Below, piece after piece: positions 24,149-37,559 of a stretch of 64,000 nt of DNA. The notes beneath the pieces were generated by a model that ran no database searches, had not been told where the DNA came from, and worked only from the letters and a program-made list of their open reading frames with translations. Position 1 is the first letter of the stretch. Each line of letters starts with the position of its first letter. This DNA comes from Amblyornis subalaris (taxonomy: Eukaryota > Chordata > Aves > Passeriformes > Ptilonorhynchidae), in the NCBI GenBank assembly GCA_018881555.1, contig JACAXG010000167.1, positions 1,209,920-1,273,919 on the forward strand. Direction: 5' to 3'. The position numbers and the translations under genes are program-made.

Positions 24149-25549
24149 AGCCAAATGAAGCCAGCAAGGAAAACAGAGGGAAAACCTAAAATATCTCCAG
24201 CACAGGTGTAATTCTGTGGGTATTTCTCAGTAATAATGACTCAGACACCTGATGATGGCAATCAAACAAAAAGGTTTCCCTGAGTCTATACTGGCTGAGG
24301 GGAAAGCAAGTGTGACACACCAAAATTCTTGCAGGAGGCAGAACATTACAGTCTTCAAGGTGTGGGTCATGGTAGGACCTGGCTCCTTTTGCTCTGCATT
24401 TCAAAACAGCACAAGGCCAAATTCAACCCTCAGACAAGCAAACCTGGTTTCATGGGGCTGATGGTGCAAAACCACACTGGTAGGACTCAGCAGCAATCTG
24501 GATCAGTNCTTGGCCATCACTTGGAGTCTGCAGCTCCTGGTTCCCCCTCAGATTTTATCTACACCCTGGAGAGGTGCCCTGGCTTGAGAGGGTAAACGCC
24601 AAACCAAGCACCAGCTCTACCTCCACATCCCTCTGGACTTCGACCTCCAGCTTAGGTCCTCATATATTAAGTNTGATTGCTCTGAAGTGGCTTTTCCTGG
24701 GACTGCTACAAAGCAAAACCTCTCTTTTCTCTGCAGCACTTATTAACACTTATGGGTGAGGATTTGCAGACAAATTAATATCTCAAAATCTTGGTGAAGT
24801 TTGCTGCCACCCACTGAATCTTATAAAATCACCATCACCTCCCAGACAGCTCTGCAGGTGAAAGGGTTAATTTATCCTCAGATCCTCTGCTATCCACATT
24901 TCCCATTTATTTAACACATGGCACAAAGCACTGTTCCTGTGTGACTCCAGTCTCCCTGGGGATTGCTGCTGCCCCAAACACACACCCATGAAATGCTGTG
25001 GCATTCTCCCATCCCNCTCCTTCCGCTCAGAAATGAACAGATCTGGACTCTCCCCAAGTAGATTAAGATAATCTGTGACAATTTACTTACCCTGAGAGGG
25101 CATTACCCTGATTGGAACAGGTCAGAGCCCACTCTCTGATTAGGACAGTGATATGATGGGGCTCTAAGAGGATATTTTGACTATCTCTGANTGAACTTCT
25201 GATTTTGCTGCCATCATCTGTTCAAATAATGAAACAATTTGATGTGTGAGAACCTTCACAACGTTATCTGGATAAAGCTTCAGAGGTCAAGCTGCTTTCA
25301 AAGCAGCAGCAAGTGTTTATTATCTAAGTGCTGACAGCCACTTGGTGCTGCTTGCTTTCCAAAGACCACCAAATGGGCCAGGAAGTTTTCTGTTGGCTTG
25401 ACAAGCGTGGTCTCAGTCCTCTAGGAAACAAACTGTGCAGAGACAGACACAGAAAGAAGTCACTGACAAGCCCTTAGGAAGGAAGAAGAAGAGGACACTT
25501 TTCAAACACACTTTTGTAGTGGCCTGATTGCACTGTGGTTTTGAAGGAA

Positions 25550-25755
25550 AAGAGAATTAGATCAGATGTCAGGAAGAAGTTCTTCCCTGTGAGGGTGGTG
25601 AAGCACAGGTAGAGCTTGCCCAGAGTAGCTGTGGCTGCCCCATCCCTGGAATGTTCAAGTCCAGCTTGGATGGGGCTTGGAGCAACCTGGGCTAGTGGAA
25701 AGTGTCCCTGCTCATGGGAGGGGGTTGAAATGACANAAGATTCTGTGATTCACTG
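25550..25755 (+). repeat. CR1 LINE 3' fragment
   Basis: 'attagatcagatgtcaggaagaagttcttccctgtgagggtggtg' to 'attctgtgattc'. The sequence just beyond its 3' end is shared with the region beyond the copy at 55330. Confidence 0.9.
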
Positions 25756-25842
25756 CTCTTACCTGGGCTGAAGGACTAACAAATAACAGTATGAAAAGAG
25801 GTTGGGGTTGTCAAAACCACCCCTTAGTCTNCCAAAGAAGAA
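25752..25842. repeat. About 90-bp segment shared with 55803-55893
   Basis: It begins 'actgctcttacc' and includes 'agaggttggggttgtc' and 'cccttagtct'. By eye it differs from 55803-55893 at roughly a dozen places. In both places it directly follows a plus-strand CR1 3' end. Confidence 0.85.
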
Positions 25843-26730
25843 GCTGCAATTTTTTTTGTTTTGAACTGCAAATATTGTGCTCAGGGAATTCCCAGAGGAA
25901 AGGCTGCCTTTTCCACAGCACAAACAANACCTCTACGGGCCACATGACATCTGAAATTCTTTGTAGGTACAGAAAACAATGAAACTGCAGAGCACTTCTG
26001 AAATTTAGTCCTAAACATGAAAGATAATTCACTGGCCTTACCCTATAATATTGTGAATCAGCTGACAGATTTAGGCAATGACTGATTTAGCCCAGTTAGC
26101 AGTTTGATTGACAGACCCAAAGAACTGTTGAGTCAAACCACTTCATCACAGCATCCTGATTTATAAATCTCTCCAGACTGAGAAATGCTGTTTGTCCACA
26201 TTTACTTGAATACAAAGAGATACAGGAGCTTAAGTCTCAGTTTTAAAAACCCTGCAAAGTCGAGCAAAGCAAACCTGGTGCCTTGCTGGAGACGCCATGA
26301 GTTTCTGTGCTATTGCACCAGCTTTTCTGCCTTGGAGAACTGAGATAAGATCAGGCAAGAAGGATGTTAACTCAGTCCAACAGCAACAGCAGCTGCAGGG
26401 CAGCCTGGCCACAAAAGAAAANGTGCACAGTCCCATCAAGGGAAGGGGATGACACAGACTTACACTGCTGTCTGCACTCAGCTGCCTGCCTTTGGTCCCT
26501 GAGTTAAATTATCGACAAGGTCACACCTCTGATTTCAGTNTAACAATGTTTTATGTGGAGCCTGGTGAACTTGAAAGACATTGAGTAGAGAAGTGCTTTG
26601 GAGGGTGCCTTCCCTTCCTGAGTCACAGCTCCCTGCCAGGCTGCAAAACCAGACAGTTTGGGGGTTTTCTGTCACTGACACGTGGTTATGGGGCTGTAGG
26701 AGGAACCTCATGCCAAAGGAAGAAAATATA

Positions 26731-26880
26731 AGGATGGTTGTGCTGGATCAGCTCAGCCCCANATCCCATCTCTGAAGGCAGATGCTCACAGAGAAGCCTA
26801 AAAGCAGGGCAAACACAGAGCTGATACTTCCCTTCCTCGCTCTCCAGCCTGCACCAATTCACTGCTGATCCAGGGGTCAC
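26731..26880. repeat. Old interspersed repeat, probable ancient CR1-type 3' end (copy 1)
   Basis: 'tgctggatcagctc', 'gcagatgctcacagagaagcctaaaagcagggc', 'acagagctgatacttccc' and 'ctctccagcct' align with 39830-39970 and with a family known from amniote genomes. It is heavily diverged. Confidence 0.5.
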
Positions 26881-27229
26881 AGCCTTCCACATTATCAGGC
26901 TTCAATATGGATTTTTGTCCCAGCAAATGCCAACATTTTATGAGCAAAACGTAACACAGGAGGAAGAGGCTGAATTTCTCGTTAATTATTTCTATCACGG
27001 TGAGAGCTGAAAGGCCCTCTGAGATGACACTTGTGATAAATGCTCTACAAACAAGGCAAAGAGGGTCGGTATCTGCCCAAAGAACCCTAAATGAATGAAC
27101 CCCCACAGAGCGTTGGTATTGTCCCATCTATGACACCAGGACTCAGGCACAGGATGGGGAAGGGATTCGCTCACACTCATAGAAAAAAGCAGCCCTGTTT
27201 GTAATTAAAGAGATGAGGAGATCAGGCTC

Positions 27230-27310
27230 TGCTTGCAGCCAGCCTGGGTCAGACCAAAGGTCGAGCTGGCTTAGTGAGGCTGACAGNGACCAACAGCATT
27301 TGTCTAGGAA
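27230..27310. repeat. Possible further copy of the old CR1-type repeat
   Basis: 'ctgggtcagaccaaaggtc' followed by 'ctgacagngaccaacagca' resembles the start of the same family. It may be a displaced part of the copy at 26731. Confidence 0.35.
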
Positions 27311-28017
27311 AAGTTTATGGATGGGACAATCACACAGTGACGCTCCCCTTGCACACCCTCCTGGCACCTGGTGCTCTGGACAAGGTCTCTGCAGNCATTC
27401 CTTGCACAGAATCCCATCTATCTTCTGGTTATCCATGTTATTTCATCCTTTTGGTTATCCTTCTGCTTCCACATGCCCTTTCCATGTCTGCTGTATNCAT
27501 GTCCAGATGTGCAGAGGGGCAGAATGGCACTGAGCATTCAGAGACAAAATGCTGGTTGTTATTTTTCCCTCTGTTCCGTTATTCCCCCACATCCCACCAG
27601 GCCAGTGTTCCTACTATATCATCCTCCCCTCTCTCTCATAAGGATTTGCAACAGTGTTTGCTTTAATTTCTACTCTTTGCCAAGAGTCCCCATTTTGCCA
27701 TTCAAATTCCCTCTCTTGTGGTTATAGGACTAACAATGAAAACAACTCTCAGCATAAATTTCCCCCTGGAAGTGACTGTCCCTAGGATTTTCTCCAGGAT
27801 TTCAGAAGCAGGATCTAAGCTTTCCTACTTACCCAGGCATAAATAAGTCCTATTTTTTCCCATATCTCAGCAGGGGTATTTACCCTGAGCATTAACNCCC
27901 ACCCATCCCAAGCTCAGAGGGACTGTGGGGAACATCTCTGCATCCCTGCTCAGGGTCTGGGACAGGGTAGGATGGGTCCAGCACTCATCACCTGGGAGCC
28001 CTGTTAGTAAAGCCTTT

Positions 28018-28235
28018 AGAATCATATAACTATAGAATTGTTTAGGTTGGAAAAGCCCTCTAAGATCATCGAGTCCAACCATTCCCCCAAGTCCACCCAT
28101 GTCCCCAAGTGCCACATCCACACTTTTAAATCTCTCCAGGGATGGGGACTCCACTATTTCCCTGGGCAGCCTGTGCCAATGCTTGACAACACTTTGGGTG
28201 AAGAAAGTTTTCCTAACACCCAATCTAACTTTTAT
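28018..28235 (-). repeat. CR1 LINE 3' fragment
   Basis: 'agaattgtttaggttggaaaagccctctaagatcatcgagtccaacc' through 'ccaagtgccacatccacac' to 'ttttcctaacacccaatctaac'. Confidence 0.92.
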
Positions 28236-28629
28236 GCAGTGCAGAACAGAGAGAAACACCTGGGCTGTCAGGCCATGAGGGGGGACTCCAGCACCCTCAG
28301 GAGCACTCCAGGTAGCTGCAGACCTCTCCTGGCTCATCCTAGGGAGATGAGGACAAGGGNACTCTCCTGCCCACCCACACTATGTAATATATCCAGTGGA
28401 ACTGCTGGCAGGAACTTGAAGCACATTCAGGATATATTAAAAAATTGGAAGTCCCACTGTTCTTTAAACCCTCGTATTCATCTTCAGAGCCCACACAGTA
28501 GTGACTAACCAAACCTTAATAACTAATCACTGCTGCTGTCAATTAGGGCCACTGAATGTGCTTTTCCTACAGCAGATGACTCCGATTCGGGGTTGCCAGC
28601 TCTGGTTTGGAGGGATAGTGTTTCAACAT

Positions 28630-28682
28630 CTCATAGGATCTTTAAGGTTGGAAAAGACCCTAAGATCATCAAGCCCTGCCAT
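28630..28682 (-). repeat. CR1 LINE terminal fragment
   Basis: 'ctcataggatctttaaggttggaaaagaccctaagatcatcaagccc' is the last 50 bp of a CR1 in reverse; the following sequence does not match CR1. Confidence 0.75.
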
Positions 28683-29217
28683 CTGTGCCAGGCCACGTTC
28701 ATGCACTGTCCCGGGAGCTCCCACCACCTGCAGTGACAGCTCCAGGAGACATCCCTGGGGGCAGAATCCCCTGCAGTGCCTTTGGAAGCAGCCATGGAGC
28801 TGCGTCCCAGGCCCTGCACTGCCCCTGAAGGCAGCTCTGTCTGCTTGGTGCTGTCAGAGCCTGCCTGCAGCCAGGCACGGGTGATCTGGCATGGTCTGAG
28901 ACGTGAAACCTGCGCCAAACCACTGTGGCTTTAGCTCTGAGCTCGTCAGGATGCAAAGTCTGAAGTCAGACACAAGGAGCCAGGGATGCAGCCCTGCTAA
29001 GCTTGAAGCAAAATGGTTCGTGGTCCCAGAGAAGGGGATCACAGATCCCACTGCAGCTCTGTGGGACCAGAGCATTCATCAGAGCAAAGCTCAGTTTTGC
29101 CAGCTGAGATTCTGACTTTATCTGCACCTTAGCAAAACATGCTCCTGGCTGCCTCTGTCTACCAGAAGTTAAATCACCTCTCTGCCTCTCCTGCTCCAGA
29201 CTGCAATTAAAGAAGCA

Positions 29218-29272
29218 CANGATTGTTTAGGCTGGAAAAGACCTCTAAGATTATTGAGTCTGTCCAACTGCA
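29218..29272 (-). repeat. CR1 LINE terminal fragment
   Basis: 'gattgtttaggctggaaaagacctctaagattattgagtc' is the terminal CR1 block in reverse. Confidence 0.75.
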
Positions 29273-31246
29273 GCATGTGGCTGGACAGGGTGGACTCAGC
29301 ACGGAGTCACTGCAAACTGTGACTGAAGAGGTGAAACAGCACCCACAGGAACATGTTCTGGCTTTGGGAGAGCACATCCAAGCAGAAAGCACTGCTTCCC
29401 TGAGGATACTCACTTGGTCTAACACTACACTTGACCCTCTACCCAACACTCCCTAAAACCAGGGGGGGCCCTGGGGACAGAAGCAGAAGGTTGAGCAGCC
29501 ACTCCTGCAAAACCAGTCCGTGCAAACACCGGGCTTTTCCGGAGCAAGAAAGCCAGCCTGAGTGGTCAGAGGGGAAAGGGGGGTTTGGGAAAAGCAGCCT
29601 CACCAAGGAATCAGGCTGCAGAACCTCTTGGCCTCACTTCACATTAATAAAGCTCCAAGCACAGATGGTGCTGCTGGTATATTAAAATAAATGATAGGCT
29701 ATCAGNGAGCAGCCTGGCTGAAAACCTTTATTACAGCCCAGGCTCGGATGAGGCTGTGATTGGAGTTACTCAAAAATAAAAGAGGAAAAAAGAAAGCAAA
29801 AGCCTCCAGTAATTCTCACCATATCGACCCCTGTCTGTGATTAATGCTGATACTCAGTGTTTTTGCAAAACAACAACTGCTGGAGGTTTGAGGTAATTAT
29901 TTTATTGTCAGACAAAAATCTGAGCAATTTACTTATTTCCAATATATGTTCCTAACTCACTCTCAGGCAGAGCAGAACTTCTACATCTATATATTTATAT
30001 ATATCCTGACAGCATCCTTCCAGGAAAAAACTTGGATCTCCTTTGATTCTCAAGGGATGTTAATGTGAGCAAACACCAGAGGGGAGACAGGTTTAGCATC
30101 AGTCATTTGTGGTTTGCACTGTCCAAGCAGAAAGTGTATCTACACTCTCATTAGGAAGGAATATTTTAAAATTATCCTCTCAATAAATCACCCTCTCTCT
30201 CCTTGCTACTTGTTGCAAAAACCTCTTTTCCTCTATTTTTTTCTCACCAGGTCTGCCATAGAGCCAACATTTTAACCCCAAAGATCAGCCTCTGACGTCA
30301 ATCCCCGGAAGGACAGAGGCAATTCAAGGCTGATGAACCTTTACAGTCCCTTTTGTCCATTTTTTTAGTGCCCTGAAAACAGACAGATCTCTTGCACTGC
30401 AGTATGGATCACTATTAGAAAATAAATGTGATTTCTCCAACATAAGGACAAGCCTCTTTTTACATGGCAAAGGCCACCCAGACAAGCACAGAACGGAAAA
30501 ATGAGTAACTCTCACCCAGGGAAGCTACTGCCCTGCCTGTGTTCTTCAATCAAGCTAAGTGATTGCTAAAATCCAAAGGGAGAGAGGGGCTGAAAACCAG
30601 CTCCTCTGCCTAAATGGAGCCAAATTTTCTGGTGAGCATAAACTGAAGGGTAGGAGAAGAGGCAAAGCACACTGAGAAGTGACACTTGTATACACTGAAG
30701 CTGCAGGGATGAGAAAGGACAAGGATTACTGCAGATTAAAGAGACAGCAAAGACACTATGATTCATATTCCAGTGGGGCTGACAGGCAAGGGGACAGGCA
30801 GTGCAAGGCAGCTGAGAGCCTAGAAGGATTCCTGCCTCACTGAGCTGTGCAGGAACTCAGATGGTGCTTGGGCAGCAGACGCAGTCCAGCCTTCGGAGCA
30901 CGGAGCTCCGCGCAGGCTAACGGATCCTATCCTTTAATCCAGGCAAAAAAAAACCCCCAAGATAAATTACCTGGAGCAGCAAAAGCAAAGTCACGCTCCG
31001 AGGCACACACATCCTAACTTTAAAGGCTGGATCAAACAGATGGATAGAGGCAGGCAGCTGGGGAAGGTCAGGAACGCTCAGGCACGTGCTTGAGTTTTCC
31101 AGCTTTGCTTTCTTGGGCCNACAAGAGCAACTGGAGGTGCAGCAGAAAGCCTGCTAGAAGGGTCTTCCTGTGCTGGGAAAGCCCAGGAGCCTGGTGCTGC
31201 TGCAGGCTGCCCTTCTGGGCTACCCAGCAGGCCAAGGAGAGAGAAC

Positions 31247-31476
31247 TTCATAGAATCATTAAGGTTGGGAAACATGTCAAAGATCATCAAGTCCAGCCAT
31301 TGACTCAGCAGCACCACCATGTTCACCACTAAATCATGTCCTCAAGTGCAATATCCACATATTTTTTGANCACTTCCAGGGCTGGTGACTCAACCATTTC
31401 CCTGGACAGCCTGTTCCAAAGCCTGACAACCCTTTTGGCGAAGGGCTCCCTTTAGGAAAGCTTCCCTAATGCTCTC
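31247..31476 (-). repeat. CR1 LINE 3' fragment
   Basis: 'ttcatagaatcattaaggttgg', 'catcaagtccagccattgac', 'ggtgactcaaccatttccctggacagcctgttccaa' and 'gaaagcttccctaat' mark a somewhat different CR1 subfamily. Confidence 0.9.
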
Positions 31477-32243
31477 TGCACACAAACACCACCCAAGGCT
31501 CCCCTACCTCAGCTGGCAGACAGATGTTTCCATCACAGAAGGTGCTGCACCTTCCTTGCAGGTATTTCAGGGAATTTTTGCCTGGCAGGGTAGTGGGGAT
31601 TAGGGCAGGCAGGAATGGCAGCAGCCCTCAGACTTGGGTTCATCCANGCATCCCACCCTCCACTAGAAACTTCCCCCAGTCAGCCAGCCCTCACTGGGAC
31701 CTCTCACACCAACCACATCAGCCACAGTGACCAAAGTCCCCTCTTTCCTCCCAAAAACCGGCAGATGATTCCTCCATGGCTTCATGCCAGCTCTNTCCAA
31801 ACTGAAGAAAAAGAGGCAGAAAGGCTGTGGATGGACAGGACTTCTTCACTGCCCCCTGCAACAGGGAATAACTTCAGTTTAACACCTTGTCTGACGGAAT
31901 TCCANCTTCTCCATGGGCAGGGAGAGGGAAGGCAGAGCCAAAGCTGAGAAAATGCCTCTAAATCCTCCCCCAGCCCCTGGAGGCAGCACTTAAGGGCTGG
32001 TAAAATATAGGCTTAGTCTTCCCCTGATACAGAGTTTAACTGGATGCATAAACTTTGTGGAAGGGCTGGTATTTCAAAANAATGTATCCAAGGATGTTTT
32101 AGTGCTGCTGTTTCCCGATACACTCCACCAAAAATGTCAGGATAAAATATCAGCCTGATTATTGAGAGCAANAGCTCTGTGTCATCTGCTTCTGAAAGCT
32201 GAGCTGGGAATCACCAAGACACCNTCCAATCCTGTGATTTACT

Positions 32244-32401
32244 CAGAGAATCACGGGGCTGTTCAGGTTGAAAAGTCTCTTGAAGATCAAGTCCAAACAT
32301 TCCCCCAGCACTGCCAAGGCCACCACTAATCCATGTCCTCAAGTGCCACGTCCACACAGCTTTTAAATCCCCCCAGGGATGGGGACTCCACCACTTCCCT
32401 C
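32244..32401 (-). repeat. CR1 LINE 3' fragment
   Basis: 'cagagaatcacggggctgttcaggttg' to 'ggggactccaccacttccct', in reverse orientation. Confidence 0.9.
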
Positions 32402-33599
32402 ATCTCTATTTCCTTCCCTTAGTCTTGATTTCTGCTTTGAGGACAAGAACTGAGGTGCTTCCAAGAGGAAGGATGTGGCTCCAGCTCATCAGGGGTTCAT
32501 GCTCCCAGTTGGAATCTCCTCATCCCAGTTCACAGAGCAGACACGCTGTTCCTGTCTTCCCTTTAAACTGGCCTCATTCCCAAGGGCACAGCAGTCTAGT
32601 GCTGGATAGAAAAAGGGAAGAGTACAAAAGGGTGGTAGGTCAGGACCACAGGGCTCAGACTTGTCCAAGTTTTCTGTCTCCTGGAAGGTCCCACTCACCA
32701 AGATCCCAGCACAGGGCAGTGCAGGCAGCAAGGAGGTTGAAGAAAAAAGGAATATTAAAGAGACACACTCCCCAAAACACCTCGGAATTAGACCTGATGT
32801 GGAGAAAAAGCCACCTCTGATGTGAATTGTCCCCTCTTGGGAGCTGCTCTGTCGTTACAACAGNGCTGTCACCCCCAGCTGGCAGAGAGGATCATCACTG
32901 CCCACAGATAGGATGCAGAATTCCTCTGGACAAGGCAACCCTGATTACATACGAGCCTGCTCAAGGATTAAGATGCAACCAGTAACAATCTCTTAGATAA
33001 AAAAGAAGCAATTCCAAAGGGAGTGCACATCCCTCACAAGGGACAGAAACTTGAGGTAGGCACAGATTGATGGTGGGAGCTTTACTGCTGCTTGGGAGAG
33101 GGAAGGGGAGCTAGCAAGGAACATATGGAACTGTATAAACTATTTGGAACACCCAGAAAGACAGGAAAAATAATCATCCCTNTGTCTGAGACTGCTCTTT
33201 TCTGTCTGCAGCCATCTGGATCCCNGACCTTGCATGGCCAACGCTTGGTGACACAGATCTCCCATAAACACGGAGCAAAGCCACAGAGGGCAGGATTGCT
33301 GCAGGAAGCTGCACTTGGAACGTGTGGGGAAGGAAACTTTGCTAGTTACGCTCCTCATCCTGGGTCCTACCAGCCTCTCTCACCTGGGATTCCTATGGAC
33401 TCAGTCCCTTTTGTTGGGATGGTGACTTTCTGGGTGATCCTTTGCTTCTATTCCAGGGAGAAATGCAGGTGAGCGCATCCTTCCTCCAGCAAGGGAAAGG
33501 CAATGCCCAAGCACTGATTTAATTCCCCTCCTTCAAACCCCCCCACGCTGCTGAAGGCTCCCTCACAAAACCAGTGGGGTCACTGGCCCTCTCCATGGT

Positions 33600-33860
33600 T
33601 TTGCTCACCACCTTTAAAACACAGATGAGCCTTTCCANGGTGATTAAGGAGATAAATGCATTAAAGATTAAAAGGCACTCNGATGTTCCAATACCACGAG
33701 CTATAAGAGAACTTAAAATAGATCCATTTGGGGCAGCAATTAAAGAACATATTACTAATTTCTGAGTCTCAGCTCCTGCCTTCCTAATGCTGGTTATTTT
33801 TGCCCATAAAAGCATTAATCCTATCTTCCTGTAAAAATGACATTTCAAACATTCATCATC
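33600..33860. other. AT-rich repeat-free block, possible conserved non-coding element
   Basis: It contains runs such as 'ggtgattaaggagataaatgcattaaagatt' and 'taaaagcattaatcctatc', low in CpG and without CR1. The assignment rests on look alone. Confidence 0.22.
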
Positions 33861-36420
33861 TTCCACTACTGTCCTTCTGCTCCCCTGCCTCACCATCATT
33901 AACCAGAGGCATCTGTTATATGGTTTATGCAGTGCAATTTGTGACCACAGATCTGCAATACAACGAGAGCTATTTTCTCTGTAAGTAGCTGCTCAGAGCT
34001 GCAAATATTTTTTATCCATCATAAAAAANCATTCGCATTCCAAAAGTGTGTTTATCATGCAAGTGCCTTGTCAATCCCTGAGANAGTTATACGACCTTCC
34101 ATTATGGCAAGAACTAATGTCCCACACACAAAAATACAGGAAACACAGACAGGGTTTATATTTTGGAAACTGCATGTCAAGAATTATATTGTCACACTTC
34201 ATAACTTCTTCTTAAAATGCTGTTTTATTTTTTTTTTAATCCCTAAATCACATCCACAGGGATGGTCCAAACTCCACTGTGTATAATTCCTCCATAGGTA
34301 GATGGAAATCTATAAAAAATGCTGTGGAGCCAGGCAACTCAGGTGACTTCTCACAAGCTACAGCCCTGCAATATGGTATTGCCACAAACAGCTGGATGTA
34401 AAGAACACACCAATGGTCAGCTAAAGAAAGGCAGATCTGGACAAAAATGCATTTAGGGTAAAACAGAGAACAAAAAAATAGTACCTAACATACATAAAAG
34501 CCACCACAGAGAGTAAATTCAGATGGAATGTGGAACTGTCGATGAAGACAGAGCAAGGTGCAAAACCACGTTAGCAAACAAAAATTGTATCAAGTGGACC
34601 CTAAATTGAGAACTAAGAAAATACCAACGTGAACTTCATATTCCTCCTGGCAAAGGACTCCAGATGTTGGTGACCCACCACATCAAACCTCCCAGTGAAT
34701 CCACCAAGTTCAGGACCCACAGAAAAAAGGATGAGCATATTACCAGGATAAAGCACAGGAACTGAGGAGTGTAGCAATCCTAACTGTATTACCATTCCTT
34801 TCCCTTTGATAATTAAATCTGGAATAATAACGAGTAGACTTGAAAGATTTCGGTTATATTANCAATAAATTATAATTAGTGTTTGCCTACCACACACCAC
34901 CTATATACAAGAAACAAGTATAGAAACACCAAAGTCACCTCCCACAGAATGCAGGGAGGTCCCAAAGTGCTGCTCTGTCCTTCACTGGCAACCTCTGAAG
35001 GCAAAGCACATGGACAGGACACCAAAACAGATCCCAAATCATATTCAGACCTCGCTTCCCCAGAGCTGCAGGCTGCCAGAACAGCTTTTGGAGGGTCAAA
35101 TCCTATNTTATAAAGGCACAGATTTTCTCATTTTCTGCTTTACTCTCTGTCTAAATATTGCTGGTTAGAGAGTCAGCTGATGGGCTGTAAAACTGTCAGT
35201 CTTGTTACTGGCNCTTATAAATGGCTTTTGCTCAGCTGGAGTTAATGTAGGACCATCTGACTGCCCAGAACTGACATTTTTAATGATTCTCTTTCTCCAG
35301 TGCCTTCTCACTGACCACTACAAAAATCCAAACTGTCTCTTGTTCTGCCAAGCTGTTTCGTGGAACAAGTTCCTTGTTCTCCGGGGATTTGCAGCGTGTC
35401 AGCCATCAGAGCAAGCAAACTCCATAATAACTGACCTGAGAACAGCTATTCCAGCACTGCTGGGCTCTTCTGTACTATAGATTTTTAGCATTAAATGTCA
35501 AATTCTGAAGGCTAGAGGACAGATGCATCCCCAGGAGGAAGACACGTGTGCAAAGTATTTTANAAAATGGGAAATGCCAACTGTAAAAGTTTGGTGCTTG
35601 GATGTTGTCCCCTCATCCTGTACTCTCTTGGGTCCTGTTATTTTTCTTCAGGTCTCCCTTTCTTATGCTGTATCCCAGGTAAAGCAGAAAAACTTCACCT
35701 TCTAAACTCTGTTTAACTCACACAATATGGGAAATTCCTCACACCCCAGCACTGTTTAGTGAAGGAAGGGACACACAGAGCTCCTTCCTGGGGTGCACAA
35801 AAACACCCAGTGTGGGCTGAGGCAGGCAGGAGCACAGTGCCCCATCCCAGCTGGGCTGTGCCTGTCTAGTAGTTACAAAGCTGTCTTAAAATTAGAAGAA
35901 CTGGATTTCNAAGACGTAGCTTTAGATGAAAATCACCTAGAGAAAAAGGATTTTAAAGAAAAATAGCCCATGCACCCACCCAGCAGATCTAAATCTTTAC
36001 AAGCCCTTTAGGGCGAGTCTGGTCTCCCCAGGTGCTCCAGCAGAACAATGGGAGCAGCTCTTCCAGCCTCCTGCCAGGTTTGGGGGATTTCTTCTGTTCT
36101 TAACAACCCACTGCCTGCTGACACAAGCTGCATGCTTTTCCCACCGTCCCTGTTCTCCCTAATACACTCCATAAAGAAGCACATAACCAGCACCAGGCAT
36201 GGACGCAGCACTAGCCTGATGTGTGCTCACGAACCCANAGCTGGGAACCAGGGCAGCAATTCCCGCCTGGCACAAACTGGAGAGGGGAAGAGCTACACTC
36301 CTGTAGAAGCATCTCCCATTCCCCACTCACTCCCAGGAAATCAGCCCTCTCATCCCCTGGGTTCAGCTCCTTCCCATGGCCTCAGATTATCAGTGTGAGC
36401 TCGTGCAAGCCCTTGGTTTT

Positions 36421-36495
36421 CACAGAATCACAGAATGATGGAACGGCTTGCGTTGGAAGGGATCTTAAAGATCATTTAGCTCCAATCTCCTCATC
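36421..36495 (-). repeat. CR1 LINE terminal fragment
   Basis: 'cacagaatcacagaatgatgg' and 'gttggaagggatcttaaagatcat' are the terminal CR1 blocks in reverse. Confidence 0.85.
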
Positions 36496-37514
36496 TAGTT
36501 CCATTTATTTTGTGCCTCTAAAACATAAATAATTTCCCTTCCCCTTAGGAGCACTGTGAGCATCAGCACACTGTAGATGGGGAAGGAAGCAGCATCCCAG
36601 AGCCACTGATGTTATCCAGACAGAAAAAGAATAAATGGCTCTTTACATAAGTGTTTACCTGCTGGAATAAGAGGGGTGAGTCACAGAGAGACTGATCCCA
36701 CTGCGTCCCCTCTTTTCTTGCCAGCACAGCACTGCACGAAAGTCCCACCTAACTCCTAAAAATGAACTCAGCTCAGCCACAGACTCATCCTCTCTCTCAT
36801 GGATGTTTGCCCAGCCTGCAACAGCCTAAAAACAAAAGGCAATCCAAACCATTTGGATCTGGTGACAGGTAATCCAGCCCCAGGCACTTCCAGAGAACAC
36901 CAAAATCCATACCTGCCTAGTCCTTCAGGTGCTCAGACTCACCACTCTGATGCTGACACAATTTAGATTTCACAGAGGCTTCCCCAATTTACATGAAAGT
37001 CAATAAAACATAAGTTAGGGAGAAGAATCCTTACGTTTGCCATGTGGTCGATTTATTCCAGGTCTGAAATTTTTGGTAAGATGGCCTTTCCAAGGTCTGA
37101 GGAACAGCTCCAGCCTCTGGTCACTGCTTTCTCACCTGCCTCCTGTACCANGTAGGCATCTCCCACCCTGAGCCTCTTCCTCCAGCAGCTGGAATTGCAG
37201 CTGTGACTCCAGTTCAGACCTGCATCAGCCATGAACTGAGCCTGGTGAAGAACAAACCCCTCCACAGCCCCGAAGTTCATGACAAACACACATCATACAC
37301 AATAGCAATCACATACCTCTTTCACCCAGCTTGCCAAAGACAACCAGAAACCCTAAAAGGCTTAGAATTACTCCCCTCACACAGCTCCTGTGCAGCCTGA
37401 TGGGATAACAGGACACGTGAAACAGGCAACCACCCAACACGGTGTTTTTCAGGCAGGATTTAGTGTGACAGGGAGGGATCAGTCCTGGTGCAAACTCAAT
37501 CTCCCCTCAAAGGC

Positions 37515-37559
37515 CAACCCTCCCACAGAGTTCTCAAAATCAACCCTCCCACAGAGTTC
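37515..37559. repeat. Two-copy tandem repeat, period 26
   Basis: 'caaccctcccacagagttc' occurs at 37515-37533 and 37541-37559. Confidence 0.85.

Noticed and set aside
32425..32820. 131-residue plus-strand frame
   Set aside because: It starts beside a CR1 fragment and has no similarity I recognise.
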